Origin: Oligoflexales bacterium
GTDB taxonomy: Bacteria; Bdellovibrionota_B; Oligoflexia; Oligoflexales; RGVZ01
DNA: 54,426 bases
Direction: 5' to 3'
NCBI GenBank assembly: GCA_947479535.1
Contig: CANJZQ010000012.1
Location: forward strand, 1 to 54,426
The notes beneath the pieces were generated by a model. That model did no database searches, was not told where the DNA came from, and was given only the letters and a program-made list of their open reading frames with translations. Of the stretch, positions 42,867 to 51,692 are shown in pieces. The translations under genes and the position numbers were made by a program. Position 1 is the first letter of the stretch; the number at the start of each line of letters is the position of its first letter.

Positions 42867-44510
42867 GTGAGCAAGCTCAGCGTGAGACTCATTTTTGCAA
42901 GTGTCGTCGGGTTGCTTTGCTTGTCCGCCGCCATCACTGCCTGCAAACGAAGGGTCATCCGTCAGGGATCGCTCTTGAGCCGGAATTCAGAAGTTGTTTT
43001 TTCTTTCAATCAGGCATCGGGAGATTTCGAAGTCCAGGTGTCTCCTGCGTTGGCCTCGGCTGGCGGTGAATTACGCTACCTCATCAGCCGCAATCCCACC
43101 GATCAACGTGTGGACTGCGAAGCTGCCGGCGTTGGGGATTGGGTTCCCGGTACTTCCCGCGGCAGCGTTTTCCTAAATGCGGGACAGACCGTGTACCCGC
43201 TGCTTTCGATTGGCAATGAAATCTGGTTGCAAGCCGCTGACCCAGTGCGTGGGTATGCTGGTCACGGGAAGTTGTCTCCCGACGCCTTCGCGGCATTGGA
43301 GCGCCTGTCAGAAACTTTCGTGGGCGAGGCATGCGTTACAGCCGGCAATCGCTCTGGATTTATCGCAACGACGGAAGGTTCCGTGGGTAATGGTGCCGTG
43401 ACCCAAGTGGTCGCTGCGTGGGATGGTGGTGCTGACACGTCATCCAGTGCCAATGACAGGCAATACGGACTTGGTCTGGTGGCACAGAAAAAGTTGAAAC
43501 CGAAGGGTCTGGATTCAGGCAAGTCAGACGGTGCTGCCGAAATGCAAAAATATACCCAAGCCTGCACGGCAGAGTTGGGCCCAATTCCGACCTTGGATTG
43601 TTTTGGTGTGGCCAAACCCATGCCGATCACCACGACTTGGCCGGACGGCATGATCGACAATGTGACGGACTCAAATTATTCGCGGGATTCGACCAAGTGT
43701 GACAAGCCGATCATGCTGCAAAATTCGTGTGCCCCGTATTCCAGATTTGCGGCCTTTACGGGCGACAGGATCAAGGGTCAGCAACCAACCCAATGGGCTT
43801 ATTTCTGCAGGCGTTACGAACCTAGACCAGAAGGCAGCCGTTTTTTTGATGACGTCAACATGATCGGTCACAACCCCAACACCGGTGCCACCTGTTTTTT
43901 CAATTCGACCTTGGGCAGCAGCAAGGGTGTGGAAGTGGCGGCATCTGACATGAGCTCAACCAATCCCAGACCTGCCTCCACCATTCCAAATCCTGGGGCT
44001 CCTGATGCGCTCAAGTTTTGGTACCCGGCTTACCATGAGGATAGCGATCGCGGCATAGGATCTGTGGATAACATTCAGTGCGCTCGTTGCCATGACAACG
44101 ATGCGTTCCTCAATTCGCCATTTGTAGCGCAGGCGAAAACATTGCCCTATGGCAAGTATTCTGACCCGGACAGCCCCTACTATGCGGTGCTTTTTGACGC
44201 GGTCAGCAAGAATGAATCTTGGCGCCCCCGTCATATTGCAGGAGAAGACGCGGCGGGATGCACTTCATGCCACCGTATTGGCTCGGGCAGCACGTGCAAC
44301 ACGTTCGCCCAGTACGCTGCAGATCCCGCAGCAAGTGACTATGCGAAAATTCTTTCGGATTTTGGAAAAACCCATCCGTGGATGCCGCCAGAACGAACTG
44401 ACGACGGCAAAAAAACACCAGATGACATACAAACATCCCTGAATTTCATTTATCAGTGTTGCTCAGACCAGGGTGATGCTTCATGCAAGTGGACGCCAGT
44501 GCCTCGTTAA
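42867..44510 (+). CDS. Diheme cytochrome c lipoprotein
   Basis: This 547-residue exported protein has a lipobox ITAC (lipidated cysteine 26) and two heme-c sites, CARCH (405-409) and CTSCH (465-469). Additional paired cysteines at other positions suggest disulfides. The N-terminal 380 residues are otherwise low in known motifs, with several Pro/Gly/Asp-rich segments. It could be an electron carrier or a c-type peroxidase-like enzyme, but the fold is not identified. The GTG start at 42867 follows GAGGAGG. Its 3' end overlaps the convergent rdgB gene by 30 bases. Confidence 0.85.
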   Translation: MSKLSVRLIFASVVGLLCLSAAITACKRRVIRQGSLLSRNSEVVFSFNQASGDFEVQVSPALASAGGELRYLISRNPTDQRVDCEAAGVGDWVPGTSRGSVFLNAGQTVYPLLSIGNEIWLQAADPVRGYAGHGKLSPDAFAALERLSETFVGEACVTAGNRSGFIATTEGSVGNGAVTQVVAAWDGGADTSSSANDRQYGLGLVAQKKLKPKGLDSGKSDGAAEMQKYTQACTAELGPIPTLDCFGVAKPMPITTTWPDGMIDNVTDSNYSRDSTKCDKPIMLQNSCAPYSRFAAFTGDRIKGQQPTQWAYFCRRYEPRPEGSRFFDDVNMIGHNPNTGATCFFNSTLGSSKGVEVAASDMSSTNPRPASTIPNPGAPDALKFWYPAYHEDSDRGIGSVDNIQCARCHDNDAFLNSPFVAQAKTLPYGKYSDPDSPYYAVLFDAVSKNESWRPRHIAGEDAAGCTSCHRIGSGSTCNTFAQYAADPAASDYAKILSDFGKTHPWMPPERTDDGKKTPDDIQTSLNFIYQCCSDQGDASCKWTPVPR

Positions 44511-45131
44511 TTTCGCGACGGCTTCGGCACGATGGGAGAGGCGATTTTTTTCTGCCTCAGAGAGTTCTGCCATCGTGCGGTTGTGTGACGGGACGAAGAA
44601 AACCGGATCGTATCCAAATCCGTGATGCCCCGATGGGGATTTTGCGATCCGGCCTTCGCAATAGCCTTCGACAACCGTTTCTTCTCCACGTTCATCAATG
44701 AATACGAGGCAGCAGACAAACCGCGCGGTGCGTTTGCTGTCCGGAACTTCTTGAAGGTCGTTCAGCAACTTTTCTGTGTTGGCCGCATCGGCAGCCGCTC
44801 GAGGGGTCCCTTCCGGGCTGCCCGCATAGCGGCTTGAATAAATACCGGGGGCTCCGTTCAGGGCATCAACGACCAGGCCGGAGTCATCGGCCAGAACCGC
44901 GCAGGGTGTGATGTGGCGCAGGGCCAGGGCCTTGATTCTGGAATTTGCGACAAAGGAATCCCCAGTCTCGTCCCAGGAAATTTTCTGTCCGGTTTCAAGA
45001 CCCAATTGGGAGGCCGACCTGACGTCCCAGGCGTATCCAAGCATGGCTTGGAATTCCTCGACCTTGTGTTCATTTTGGGTGGCCAAGTACAGGGTCCGGC
45101 GCATTTTAGCCGGGGAATTATCTGGTTTCAT
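44481..45131 (-). CDS. rdgB: XTP/dITP pyrophosphatase
   Basis: This house-cleaning enzyme (216 aa) hydrolyses non-canonical purine nucleoside triphosphates. Family motifs are LATQNEHKVEE near 14-24, ADDSGL with the metal-binding aspartates, and SGHHGFGYDPVF. The length is typical. ATG 45131 is chosen (AAAGG upstream); the frame extends far beyond it without a ribosome-binding site. The 3' end overlaps the convergent cytochrome gene by 30 bases. Confidence 0.94.
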   Translation of the reverse strand: MKPDNSPAKMRRTLYLATQNEHKVEEFQAMLGYAWDVRSASQLGLETGQKISWDETGDSFVANSRIKALALRHITPCAVLADDSGLVVDALNGAPGIYSSRYAGSPEGTPRAAADAANTEKLLNDLQEVPDSKRTARFVCCLVFIDERGEETVVEGYCEGRIAKSPSGHHGFGYDPVFFVPSHNRTMAELSEAEKNRLSHRAEAVAKLTRHWRPLA

Positions 45132-45216
45132 GCTTGCCTTTTCATAGCGGGGAAGTGATATAAAGGGCCGCTTCAGGCTAATGTTTTTACCCGGTTTTTT
45201 GTTTGGAGTCTGCCCC

Positions 45217-45444
45217 ATGATGAATTCCACCCAGATCGAACAGCGCCTTCTGGCAGCGTTTCCCGACGCCAAGGTCAAAGCCACGGACATGACTGGCGGC
45301 GGCGACCATTGGCAGGTCAGCATCACTTCTGGTGCCTTCAAGGGCCTTAGTCTGGTGGAGCAACACCAGGCCGTTTATAAGGCGTTGGGTGACTGGATGC
45401 GCCGTGAAATCCACGCCTTGGCCCTCAATACAGCCGTTGACTAA
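45217..45444 (+). CDS. BolA-family protein
   Basis: This 75-residue protein of the BolA/IbaG family usually pairs with a monothiol glutaredoxin to handle Fe-S clusters. The signature is FKGLSLVEQHQAVYKAL and a helix ending in HALALNT; the histidines in SLVEQHQ and IHAL correspond to positions used for cluster binding. GGAG (45204-45207) precedes ATG 45217. No glutaredoxin is adjacent. It is followed by a hairpin and then a tRNA gene. Confidence 0.9.
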   Translation: MMNSTQIEQRLLAAFPDAKVKATDMTGGGDHWQVSITSGAFKGLSLVEQHQAVYKALGDWMRREIHALALNTAVD

Positions 45445-45465
45445 ACGGCCCCAAGCAGCCATATT
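45437..45465 (+). promoter_or_regulatory. Possible tRNA-Thr promoter
   Basis: TTGACT (45437-45442) and CATATT (45460-45465) have a 17-base spacer. They lie 27 bases before the mature tRNA start and overlap the end of bolA. The -10 is a weak match. Confidence 0.3.
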
Positions 45466-45479
45466 TGGGGTCCGTTTCT
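45445..45479 (+). terminator. Likely terminator after bolA
   Basis: ACGG then CCCCAA (45445-45454) pair with TTGGGG and CCGT (45465-45475), with one bulged T at 45471, followed by TTCT. The stem is strong but the T-run is short. It lies directly after the bolA stop and overlaps a possible tRNA promoter. Confidence 0.45.
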
Positions 45480-45492
45480 GATCTTCTCAAGT

Positions 45493-45568
45493 GCCGCTGT
45501 AGCTCAGTCGGTAGAGCAGCTGATTCGTAATCAGCAGGTCTCCGGTTCAAGTCCGGACAGCGGCTCCA
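45493..45568 (+). tRNA. tRNA-Thr (anticodon CGU)
   Basis: This 76-base cloverleaf includes an encoded CCA end. The acceptor stem GCCGCTG pairs with CAGCGGC. The anticodon loop TTCGTAA (45524-45530) carries CGT, reading ACG threonine codons. The T-arm is TCCGG-TTCAAGT-CCGGA. The minus-strand mobA gene ends inside it: its TGA stop is the complement of TCA at 45547-45549 in the T-loop. Confidence 0.96.
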
Positions 45569-46167
45569 TTTTCCCCTCTTTCTGATCGCATCTCTGCGTC
45601 GAGCTCCCGAAGGGATGGCGGGCCACTATTGATGTTGGTCAGGATCCGATTTTCGCGCGGACAAATGCCCTTCCACCTGGTGGACCTGAGGATGCGACGA
45701 GGGCTGTCTTCACCGCGATCAAAGGCATCAAGAAATTGACTTTGAGCAGCAGGCTCCCAGAGGGTTAGCATGGGTTGAATGTCGTCCCTGTGATCACCAA
45801 CAAACGTGACGGCATGGAACTCCGGTTCCCGCCCGTTAATCAATTGTTCGATGTCGTGGGTTTGCAGAAATGGGTAGTCACAGGCAACCACGATCCAGGC
45901 GACATCTGGAAATTTTGAAAACGCAGTCTGTAAACCGCTGGCTGGTCCGTGACCCGGGATTTTGTCCGTAAGGCCTCGTGACCCAACGCCCCAATCATTT
46001 TTCTGTTTTTCGGAACAAGACCAGTAGACCTCTTTGCAAAATGGCGCGAGGAGGTCTGCGACGGCCCGCCATTGTGGTTGATCCCCGTAAGTGATTTCCG
46101 CCTTGTCCCGGCCCATCCGGGTGCTCTGCCCGCCGGTCAGGATCAATCCGTAAAGTTCAGGCGTCAT
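45547..46167 (-). CDS. mobA: Molybdenum cofactor guanylyltransferase
   Basis: This enzyme (206 aa) adds GMP to molybdopterin to give the guanine dinucleotide cofactor used by the DMSO-reductase superfamily, including the gene just upstream. Motifs are LTGGQSTRMGRDKA at about 10-23 (family LAGGxSxRMGxDKA), GPASGLQTA and VACDYPFL. ATG 46167 overlaps the 3' end of the upstream oxidoreductase gene by 11 bases. Its stop codon lies within the T-loop of the tRNA-Thr gene on the opposite strand. Confidence 0.93.
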   Translation of the reverse strand: MTPELYGLILTGGQSTRMGRDKAEITYGDQPQWRAVADLLAPFCKEVYWSCSEKQKNDWGVGSRGLTDKIPGHGPASGLQTAFSKFPDVAWIVVACDYPFLQTHDIEQLINGREPEFHAVTFVGDHRDDIQPMLTLWEPAAQSQFLDAFDRGEDSPRRILRSTRWKGICPRENRILTNINSGPPSLRELDAEMRSERGENGAAVRT

Positions 46168-48457
46168 GCGTAACCTTTTCGAAGGATACGACAATGGATT
46201 TTGATGCGGGGGTTTGGCTGCCTTCGGCGAAATTATCGATTGGAACCAGAACATTGGTTTCCGGAAAGTAAGATGCCACGCAGCCTCGAGGAATTTCGTA
46301 GGATACGATCCGGAAATTTTTTGCCCGGCGCTGCACGCCGCGGTAATGGCTGATGATATTCACAATTTCACCGTCTGCGAATTCTTGTGCCGCCATGTCA
46401 CTGCTGTTCATCAGGATGACGCGACGCCCGTGGTGGATTCCGCGGTAGCGGTCTTCCATCCCATAGATCGTCGTATTGTATTGATCGTGTGACCGGATGG
46501 TTGCCATTACAAATTGCCCGGGGGCGACTTCCAGCCGGGGAATATCGTTGATGGTAAAAAGAGCCTTTTGCTCGGGAGTGCAAAATTCCCTGCGGTCTCG
46601 GACGGAATGGGGCAGGGCGAATCCACCGGGATCTCGAACGCGGGAATTGAAATCTTCAAATCCCGGGATGACTTTTGAAATCCGCTCACGGATCCTGTCG
46701 TAGTTCGCGACGTAATCGTCCCAGTTTACGCCCAACGTCGCCATTGCCAAGCCTGCGACGATGGCAGGCTCACTCAATAAATCCGGCGATGCAGGGGACA
46801 ACCGTCCTTCCGATGAATGGACGATTCCCATCGAGTTTTCAACGCTGACAAATTGCATGCCACCGTCTTGGATGTCGCGCTCGGTGCGTCCCAGGCATGG
46901 CAGTATCAAAGCCTCTTCACCGGTAATCAAGTGGGAGCGATTCAATTTTGTCGACACTTGAACGGTCAGGCTGCAACGGCTCAATGCCTGTGCTGTATAG
47001 GCTGTATCGGGCGTGGCCGAAAGAAAGTTTCCCCCCAGGGCAAAAAACACCTTAACGTCGCCACGATGCATGGCCTCTATCGTTTCAACGGTATCGAGGC
47101 CATGTTCCTGAGGCGGCGTAAACCCAAACTCCTTGCCAAGGCTGGCGAGAAACTGGGGCGTCGGGCGCTCAAAGATTCCCATGGTGCGGTCGCCTTGCAC
47201 ATTGCTGTGCCCACGAACGGGACAGGCTCCTGCACCGGGCCTGCCGAAGTGTCCGCCGAGTAAAAGCAAATTCACGATCTCTTGGATGTTGGCCACGGCG
47301 TTCTGGTGTTGCGTAAGTCCCATGGCCCAGCAACAAATCATCGCTTTTGATTGGGAAAGGACGGCCGCAATCTCTCGTATGTCTTTTTCCGCGATGCCCG
47401 ATCCCTCGACGATTCCGTTCCAGCTTTCGCGCAAGATGTTATCCCGATAGGCATCGAAACCTGACGTGTAAAGGGAGATGAATTCCTGGTCGATCGACGG
47501 GACTGGTTCCTCCAGGATTGCCTTCTGAATTCCTTTCAGCAGGGCCACATCACCGTTTATCTTTACGGGTATGTGGTGGCTCGCCAATTTTGTCCCTCTG
47601 CCGATGATTCCGGAGAGTTCCTGAGGGTGGCGAAAGCGTTTCAATCCAGTCTCTTCAAGGGGGTTGATGCTGATGATACGGCAGCCACGGCGGGCTGCTT
47701 CCTGCAGCGTGGTCAACATACGGGGATGATTGGTCCCTGGGTTTTGACCGATGACAATGATGCAGTCGGCAAACTCAAAATCCTTGAGGGATACTGTTCC
47801 TTTGCCGGATCCGATGGTGCGCGTCAGGGCGACGCCACTGGACTCGTGGCACATGTTGGAACAATCCGGCAGGTTATTCGTTCCGAAAAGTCGTACAAAG
47901 AGCTGGTAAAGAAAGGCTGCCTCGTTGCTTGTTCTTCCTGATGTGTAAAACGCGGCGTGATTTGGAGAAGCCAGATCATTCAAAGCCTTGCCGATTATAG
48001 TGAATGCCTCTTCCCAAGTGACCGGCACGTAATGACTCTCGCCCTTCGGCAGGTGCATGGGGCAGGTCAAACGTCCCTGCTGGCTCAGCCAAAAGTCTGT
48101 TTGGCGTGATAGTTCCTCGACCGATTTTGTCGAAAAAAAGTCTGGGGTGATCCGTTTAAGGGTGGCCTCTTCCGCGACGGCCTTGGCACCGTTTTCGCAA
48201 AATTCAACCAGTGAACGCCGGTCATCGGGATCGGGCCAGGCGCAGCCAGGGCAATCAAAACCCTTCTTCTGATTGACGTCGAGAAGTGTCGACGCCGTTC
48301 GTGCAAGGCCCATTTGCTCGACCGACATTTTCAGTGCAGCCGTTACGGCGGGGATTCCACCCGCTGACTTGCCTGGTTTTCCGATACGAATATTTTCGTC
48401 GAGAACTTCCGGACTGAGAAATTCAGTCTTCCGGGGCTTGTGGCCTGTGTCGGTCAT
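46157..48457 (-). CDS. FdhF/YdeP-family molybdopterin oxidoreductase
   Basis: This 766-residue enzyme belongs to the molybdopterin oxidoreductase superfamily, YdeP/Fdhalpha-like subgroup. The hallmark FDCPGCAWPDP lies near the N-terminus (about residue 66), and there is no typical N-terminal 4Fe-4S ferredoxin-like motif. Further segments are FYTSGRTSNEA, CSNMCHESSG (a cofactor-region cysteine) and NPGTNHPRM. No in-frame TGA for selenocysteine is seen. Formate oxidation is often assumed for relatives but not established. ATG 48457 lies four bases after the upstream stop. FdhD and MobA encoded alongside would sulfurate and build its cofactor. Confidence 0.88.
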   Translation of the reverse strand: MTDTGHKPRKTEFLSPEVLDENIRIGKPGKSAGGIPAVTAALKMSVEQMGLARTASTLLDVNQKKGFDCPGCAWPDPDDRRSLVEFCENGAKAVAEEATLKRITPDFFSTKSVEELSRQTDFWLSQQGRLTCPMHLPKGESHYVPVTWEEAFTIIGKALNDLASPNHAAFYTSGRTSNEAAFLYQLFVRLFGTNNLPDCSNMCHESSGVALTRTIGSGKGTVSLKDFEFADCIIVIGQNPGTNHPRMLTTLQEAARRGCRIISINPLEETGLKRFRHPQELSGIIGRGTKLASHHIPVKINGDVALLKGIQKAILEEPVPSIDQEFISLYTSGFDAYRDNILRESWNGIVEGSGIAEKDIREIAAVLSQSKAMICCWAMGLTQHQNAVANIQEIVNLLLLGGHFGRPGAGACPVRGHSNVQGDRTMGIFERPTPQFLASLGKEFGFTPPQEHGLDTVETIEAMHRGDVKVFFALGGNFLSATPDTAYTAQALSRCSLTVQVSTKLNRSHLITGEEALILPCLGRTERDIQDGGMQFVSVENSMGIVHSSEGRLSPASPDLLSEPAIVAGLAMATLGVNWDDYVANYDRIRERISKVIPGFEDFNSRVRDPGGFALPHSVRDRREFCTPEQKALFTINDIPRLEVAPGQFVMATIRSHDQYNTTIYGMEDRYRGIHHGRRVILMNSSDMAAQEFADGEIVNIISHYRGVQRRAKNFRIVSYEIPRGCVASYFPETNVLVPIDNFAEGSQTPASKSIVVSFEKVTHDA

Positions 48458-48461
48458 CTCA

Positions 48462-48842
48462 TTACCCGCATGTTGGATTCGGGTTGGGGAAGGCATCGGA
48501 ATCATCTTCCCATTGTGCCGAAGTGCGTGGCTTGATGCAGGCAAAATCCTTTTCGATCAGGATTTTCAGGGGGCCGGATTTTCCTGGCTGTTCGTTGTAG
48601 AGGCCGACCTCGTCAGACTTGGACCAAATCATGGCTTGCTCGCGGGGAACGCGGATGCGAATCACATTGGTTTCGAGATCGGCTCGAATCGACGTCACCG
48701 TGTCGTCAGCCTCTAAAGTGTATTGAAAAGTATCATCGCCAAAGCAGGTCTGCTCGACCACTCTGCCTTCTTGTTCCAGTCGCTGGACTTCCTGGCGCTG
48801 CAGTCGCAATCGCAAGGCATTACCCCTGATTCTCAATTTCAA
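48462..48842 (-). CDS. DUF7009-like small protein
   Basis: This 126-residue soluble protein, with MKLRIRGN and RLRLQRQEV at its start and LIEKDFACI and NPTCG near its end, resembles the uncharacterised DUF7009-type proteins found next to fdhD/YdeP-like genes. The pattern suggests a mixed alpha/beta fold. Cysteines occur at 33, 102 and 125. It overlaps fdhD by four bases and lies four bases from the oxidoreductase, so it may assist maturation. Function is unknown. Confidence 0.75.
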   Translation of the reverse strand: MKLRIRGNALRLRLQRQEVQRLEQEGRVVEQTCFGDDTFQYTLEADDTVTSIRADLETNVIRIRVPREQAMIWSKSDEVGLYNEQPGKSGPLKILIEKDFACIKPRTSAQWEDDSDAFPNPNPTCG

Positions 48843-49693
48843 ATTTCACCCCCCGTAAGGCGCCATGATCCATTGTAGATGTTAAAGCGCGAGTCGCGGA
48901 CAAAGCCCAACAAGGTTACGTCAAATCTCTTTGCAAGTTCCACAGCCAGGCTCGATGGAGCCCCGACGGCAGCGATCAAGGGGATTCCAGCCACGACGGC
49001 CTTTTGAACCAACTCGAAACTGGCTCGGCCACTTAAAAAAAGCATGTTCTTGGATAGCGGAGTTTTTCCTGCGAGGAATTGCGAACCAATCAGTTTGTCG
49101 ACGGCATTATGACGGCCGACGTCTTCGCGAAGGGCGATCAACTGGCCAGCCTCGCTGAAAATTGCAGCTGCGTGAAGCCCGCCGGTCTGATCAAAAACGG
49201 CTTGTTGGGATCGCAAACGAGCCGGAAGTTCCGAAATCTCCTTCATGCTGATTTGAAAACCGTCCCGGGGGATCGGCTTCAATCCCTGAACTTCAAGAGC
49301 ATCCAGAGAGGCTTTGCCGCAGACGCCACAGCTCGATGTGGCATAAAAGTGCCGCTCTAATTTTGGCCAGATGATTCTGGCCTGATCCGAAAGGCGGACT
49401 TTGACGACATTCTTTCCCTGATGGGCTCCGCTGGCAGGTCCGCAGCCGGCGATCCCGGTGACGTCTTCGGGGAATCGCAAAAGGCCCTCGGTGAAAAGAA
49501 AGCCCGCGGCCAATTCCTCGTCATTTCCCGGGGTCCGCATGGTGATGGAAAGGCTTTTCTGGATACGAGCGTTGCCGTCAAGGTAGTCGAGGCGAATTTC
49601 GAGGGGTTCCTCCAAGGCGACGCGGTCGGATGTATCATGGAGGATTCCGTGTTCCACCCGGGATATCTTTGTCTCTAGGCTCTGACGGTGCAC
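48839..49693 (-). CDS. fdhD: Sulfurtransferase FdhD
   Basis: This 284-residue protein transfers sulfur from IscS-type donors to the molybdenum cofactor of formate-dehydrogenase-like enzymes. The functional cysteine pair is SSCGVCG (about 119-125). GNDEELAAGFLFTEG and REDVGRHNAVDKL match the family. It begins at GTG 49693 with a weak AGG site. It starts the minus-strand operon fdhD-DUF7009-oxidoreductase-mobA. The 156-base upstream region is divergent to the ABC exporter and holds A/T-rich stretches, including TATAAA at 49811, without a clear -35. Confidence 0.93.
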   Translation of the reverse strand: MHRQSLETKISRVEHGILHDTSDRVALEEPLEIRLDYLDGNARIQKSLSITMRTPGNDEELAAGFLFTEGLLRFPEDVTGIAGCGPASGAHQGKNVVKVRLSDQARIIWPKLERHFYATSSCGVCGKASLDALEVQGLKPIPRDGFQISMKEISELPARLRSQQAVFDQTGGLHAAAIFSEAGQLIALREDVGRHNAVDKLIGSQFLAGKTPLSKNMLFLSGRASFELVQKAVVAGIPLIAAVGAPSSLAVELAKRFDVTLLGFVRDSRFNIYNGSWRLTGGEI

Positions 49694-49849
49694 CTGGATT
49701 GATTTCCTTTGTCAAAAGCCAATTCGGTGGAAGAGGCTTACTTGTCGCACGAACTATGGGATCATATCAGCGTTCCTGCGACGTTGCAGCCGCGTTGAAT
49801 CAAAGTATTTTATAAAAGTCCTCAGTCTGTTTAATCTGGTGGTAAAACT

Positions 49850-50884
49850 GTGCTTTTAGATGTCCGCCAAATGGCAAAATCCTATGTCACCTATCGCAAG
49901 GACCCCGGCCTTAAGGGGGCGGTCAAGGCCCTTTTTCACCGGGAAAAGATTGCAGTAGACGCTGTTAGACCAGTCTCTTTTCAGGTGGACCGTGGTGAGT
50001 TTGTCGGGCTGCTTGGCCCAAATGGTGCGGGCAAGACCACGATCCTCAAAATGCTGACCGGACTGATCACGCCGAGTTCGGGTTGTGGGACTGCGTTCGG
50101 CGAATATGATGTTTCGAAGCGCCCCCGGCCCTATCTCGAGCGGATCGGGATGGTGATGGGGCAGCGCAACCAGTTGAATCCCGATTTGCCGGCCATTGAT
50201 TCTTTTCGTTTGGCCCAGGCGATTTACGGTGTGCCCGAGCAGGAATTTGAGACCCGGCTGAACCAGATGCTCGGGATTTTCCAGGCGCAAGATCTCGTGC
50301 ACAAGCCTGTTCGTAAATTATCTCTTGGCGAACGCATGCAAATGGAAATGACGCTCTCGCTTTTGCACGGGCCAGAGCTCTTGTTCTTGGATGAGCCGAC
50401 GATAGGGTTGGATTTTGCCGCAGCACGGCGCATTCGTAGTTTTCTAAAAACGATCAATCAATCCCTTGGCGTAACGGTGATCCTGACCTCTCATTACACC
50501 AAAGACATCGAAGAACTCTGTCGGCGCGTGATCCTGATCAACAAAGGGGTTTGCGTTTACGACGGGTTGCTGAGCGAGGTTGATGAGAGGATCCATGGGC
50601 AGCGTGAGGTCGAGATCCTGTGTGTTGACGAGGGTATTGCGCAACGGGTGATGGGCTCCTTTAAAAATGCTCAGGCCGAACTCGGGAATACGGGCGCGGA
50701 ACCTGTTTTGAAATTGCGCGACAAAGGGATTAACAGCGTTTTGTTTTCGGTCACTCCCCGGATGCTGGCCGCTTCAATTAAAAATGCGACAGCGACGGTT
50801 GAATCGAGAGATATCGTCGACATTAAAATCAGCGAGGCCGAACTCGAGTCGGTTTTTGGTGAGATCTATGCGCGCAGTGTTTAA
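49850..50884 (+). CDS. ABC-2 exporter ATPase (COG4586 type)
   Basis: This 344-residue ATPase belongs to the uncharacterised COG4586 exporter group. Walker A GPNGAGKTT (about 55-63), LSLGERMQ signature, LLFLDEPTIGLD Walker B and TSHYTKD are intact. An unusual N-terminal extension (about 1-40, including KDPGLKGAVKALFHREK) precedes the core as in that group. The start is GTG 49850 with GGTGG upstream. Two permease genes follow with overlaps. Substrate unknown. Confidence 0.9.
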   Translation: MLLDVRQMAKSYVTYRKDPGLKGAVKALFHREKIAVDAVRPVSFQVDRGEFVGLLGPNGAGKTTILKMLTGLITPSSGCGTAFGEYDVSKRPRPYLERIGMVMGQRNQLNPDLPAIDSFRLAQAIYGVPEQEFETRLNQMLGIFQAQDLVHKPVRKLSLGERMQMEMTLSLLHGPELLFLDEPTIGLDFAAARRIRSFLKTINQSLGVTVILTSHYTKDIEELCRRVILINKGVCVYDGLLSEVDERIHGQREVEILCVDEGIAQRVMGSFKNAQAELGNTGAEPVLKLRDKGINSVLFSVTPRMLAASIKNATATVESRDIVDIKISEAELESVFGEIYARSV

Positions 50885-51692
50885 AGCCGCAGGCCTGATT
50901 TTGTCCCAACAATTATCGGTGCAGCTCGGCTACCGAATGGCTTTTGTCCAGGTCGCGCTGTTCGAGGCGATTGGCCTCGTCGGCACTTTATTTTACTGGC
51001 GCGCGGCAGCAACCAGTGGTTCAGGGTCAGGCTATAGTGCCGCTGGCATTGTGATTTATTTTATTGTGGCCTCGAGCCATCAGATCCTTCAAGAGTCTGG
51101 CATTTCCAGATCCCTTAGCATGGATATCCGGACAGGAAAGCTGGCGGCTTCGCTGGTGCGTCCGTTTCCTTTTTTGCTGCAGCCGGTGTGTCAGGGAATC
51201 GCCTACAGCCTGTCGCGACTTTTAATGATTGGGCCGGTGTTGGTTGCGATCTTTGTATTTGTGCCCGCCCTGCGTGACTTCTTCGTTGATGTTGCACGTG
51301 AGCAAGGAGGTGTGATTTGGCTGTCTGGTTACCTAGCCGCTTTGAGCCTGGGTTTGGTTTGTAATCTGGTGGTTCGTCTGAGCCTCGGCTTGCTCGCCTT
51401 TGACATGACGCAGACGTGGGGCCCAGAGCTGTTATTCATGTCGATATTCTTTGCTCTCAGTGGTGTGGTTTATCCTGTAGATTTATTGCCTGTCCCAGCG
51501 GTGCAGGCATTAAGTTGGACGCCTTTCTTTTACATGCAAGGGCTTCCCAATCTTGTGGCCCTTGGCAGGGTCTCAGACGGGGCATTGACGGCTTATTTGG
51601 CGCGTGGCTGTCTTGTTACAGTCATTGCGACTTTTATTCTGGTGTTCATGTGGCGTCGCGGTGTTCGCAAGTTTGAGGCGATTGGAATATGA
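50868..51692 (+). CDS. ABC-2 exporter permease (COG4587 type)
   Basis: This 274-residue inner-membrane protein has six predicted helices (first at about 20-40). The family pattern includes MAFVQVALFEAIG and ASLVRPFPFLLQ. ATG 50868 overlaps the ATPase gene by 17 bases, with GGTGAG upstream. It is the first of the two permeases, and the pair is characteristic of this exporter class. Confidence 0.85.
   Translation: MRAVFKAAGLILSQQLSVQLGYRMAFVQVALFEAIGLVGTLFYWRAAATSGSGSGYSAAGIVIYFIVASSHQILQESGISRSLSMDIRTGKLAASLVRPFPFLLQPVCQGIAYSLSRLLMIGPVLVAIFVFVPALRDFFVDVAREQGGVIWLSGYLAALSLGLVCNLVVRLSLGLLAFDMTQTWGPELLFMSIFFALSGVVYPVDLLPVPAVQALSWTPFFYMQGLPNLVALGRVSDGALTAYLARGCLVTVIATFILVFMWRRGVRKFEAIGI

Noticed and set aside
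46157-48457. Selenocysteine formate dehydrogenase
   Set aside because: The long frame has no internal TGA and the FDCPGCAWPDP hallmark points to the YdeP-like group.
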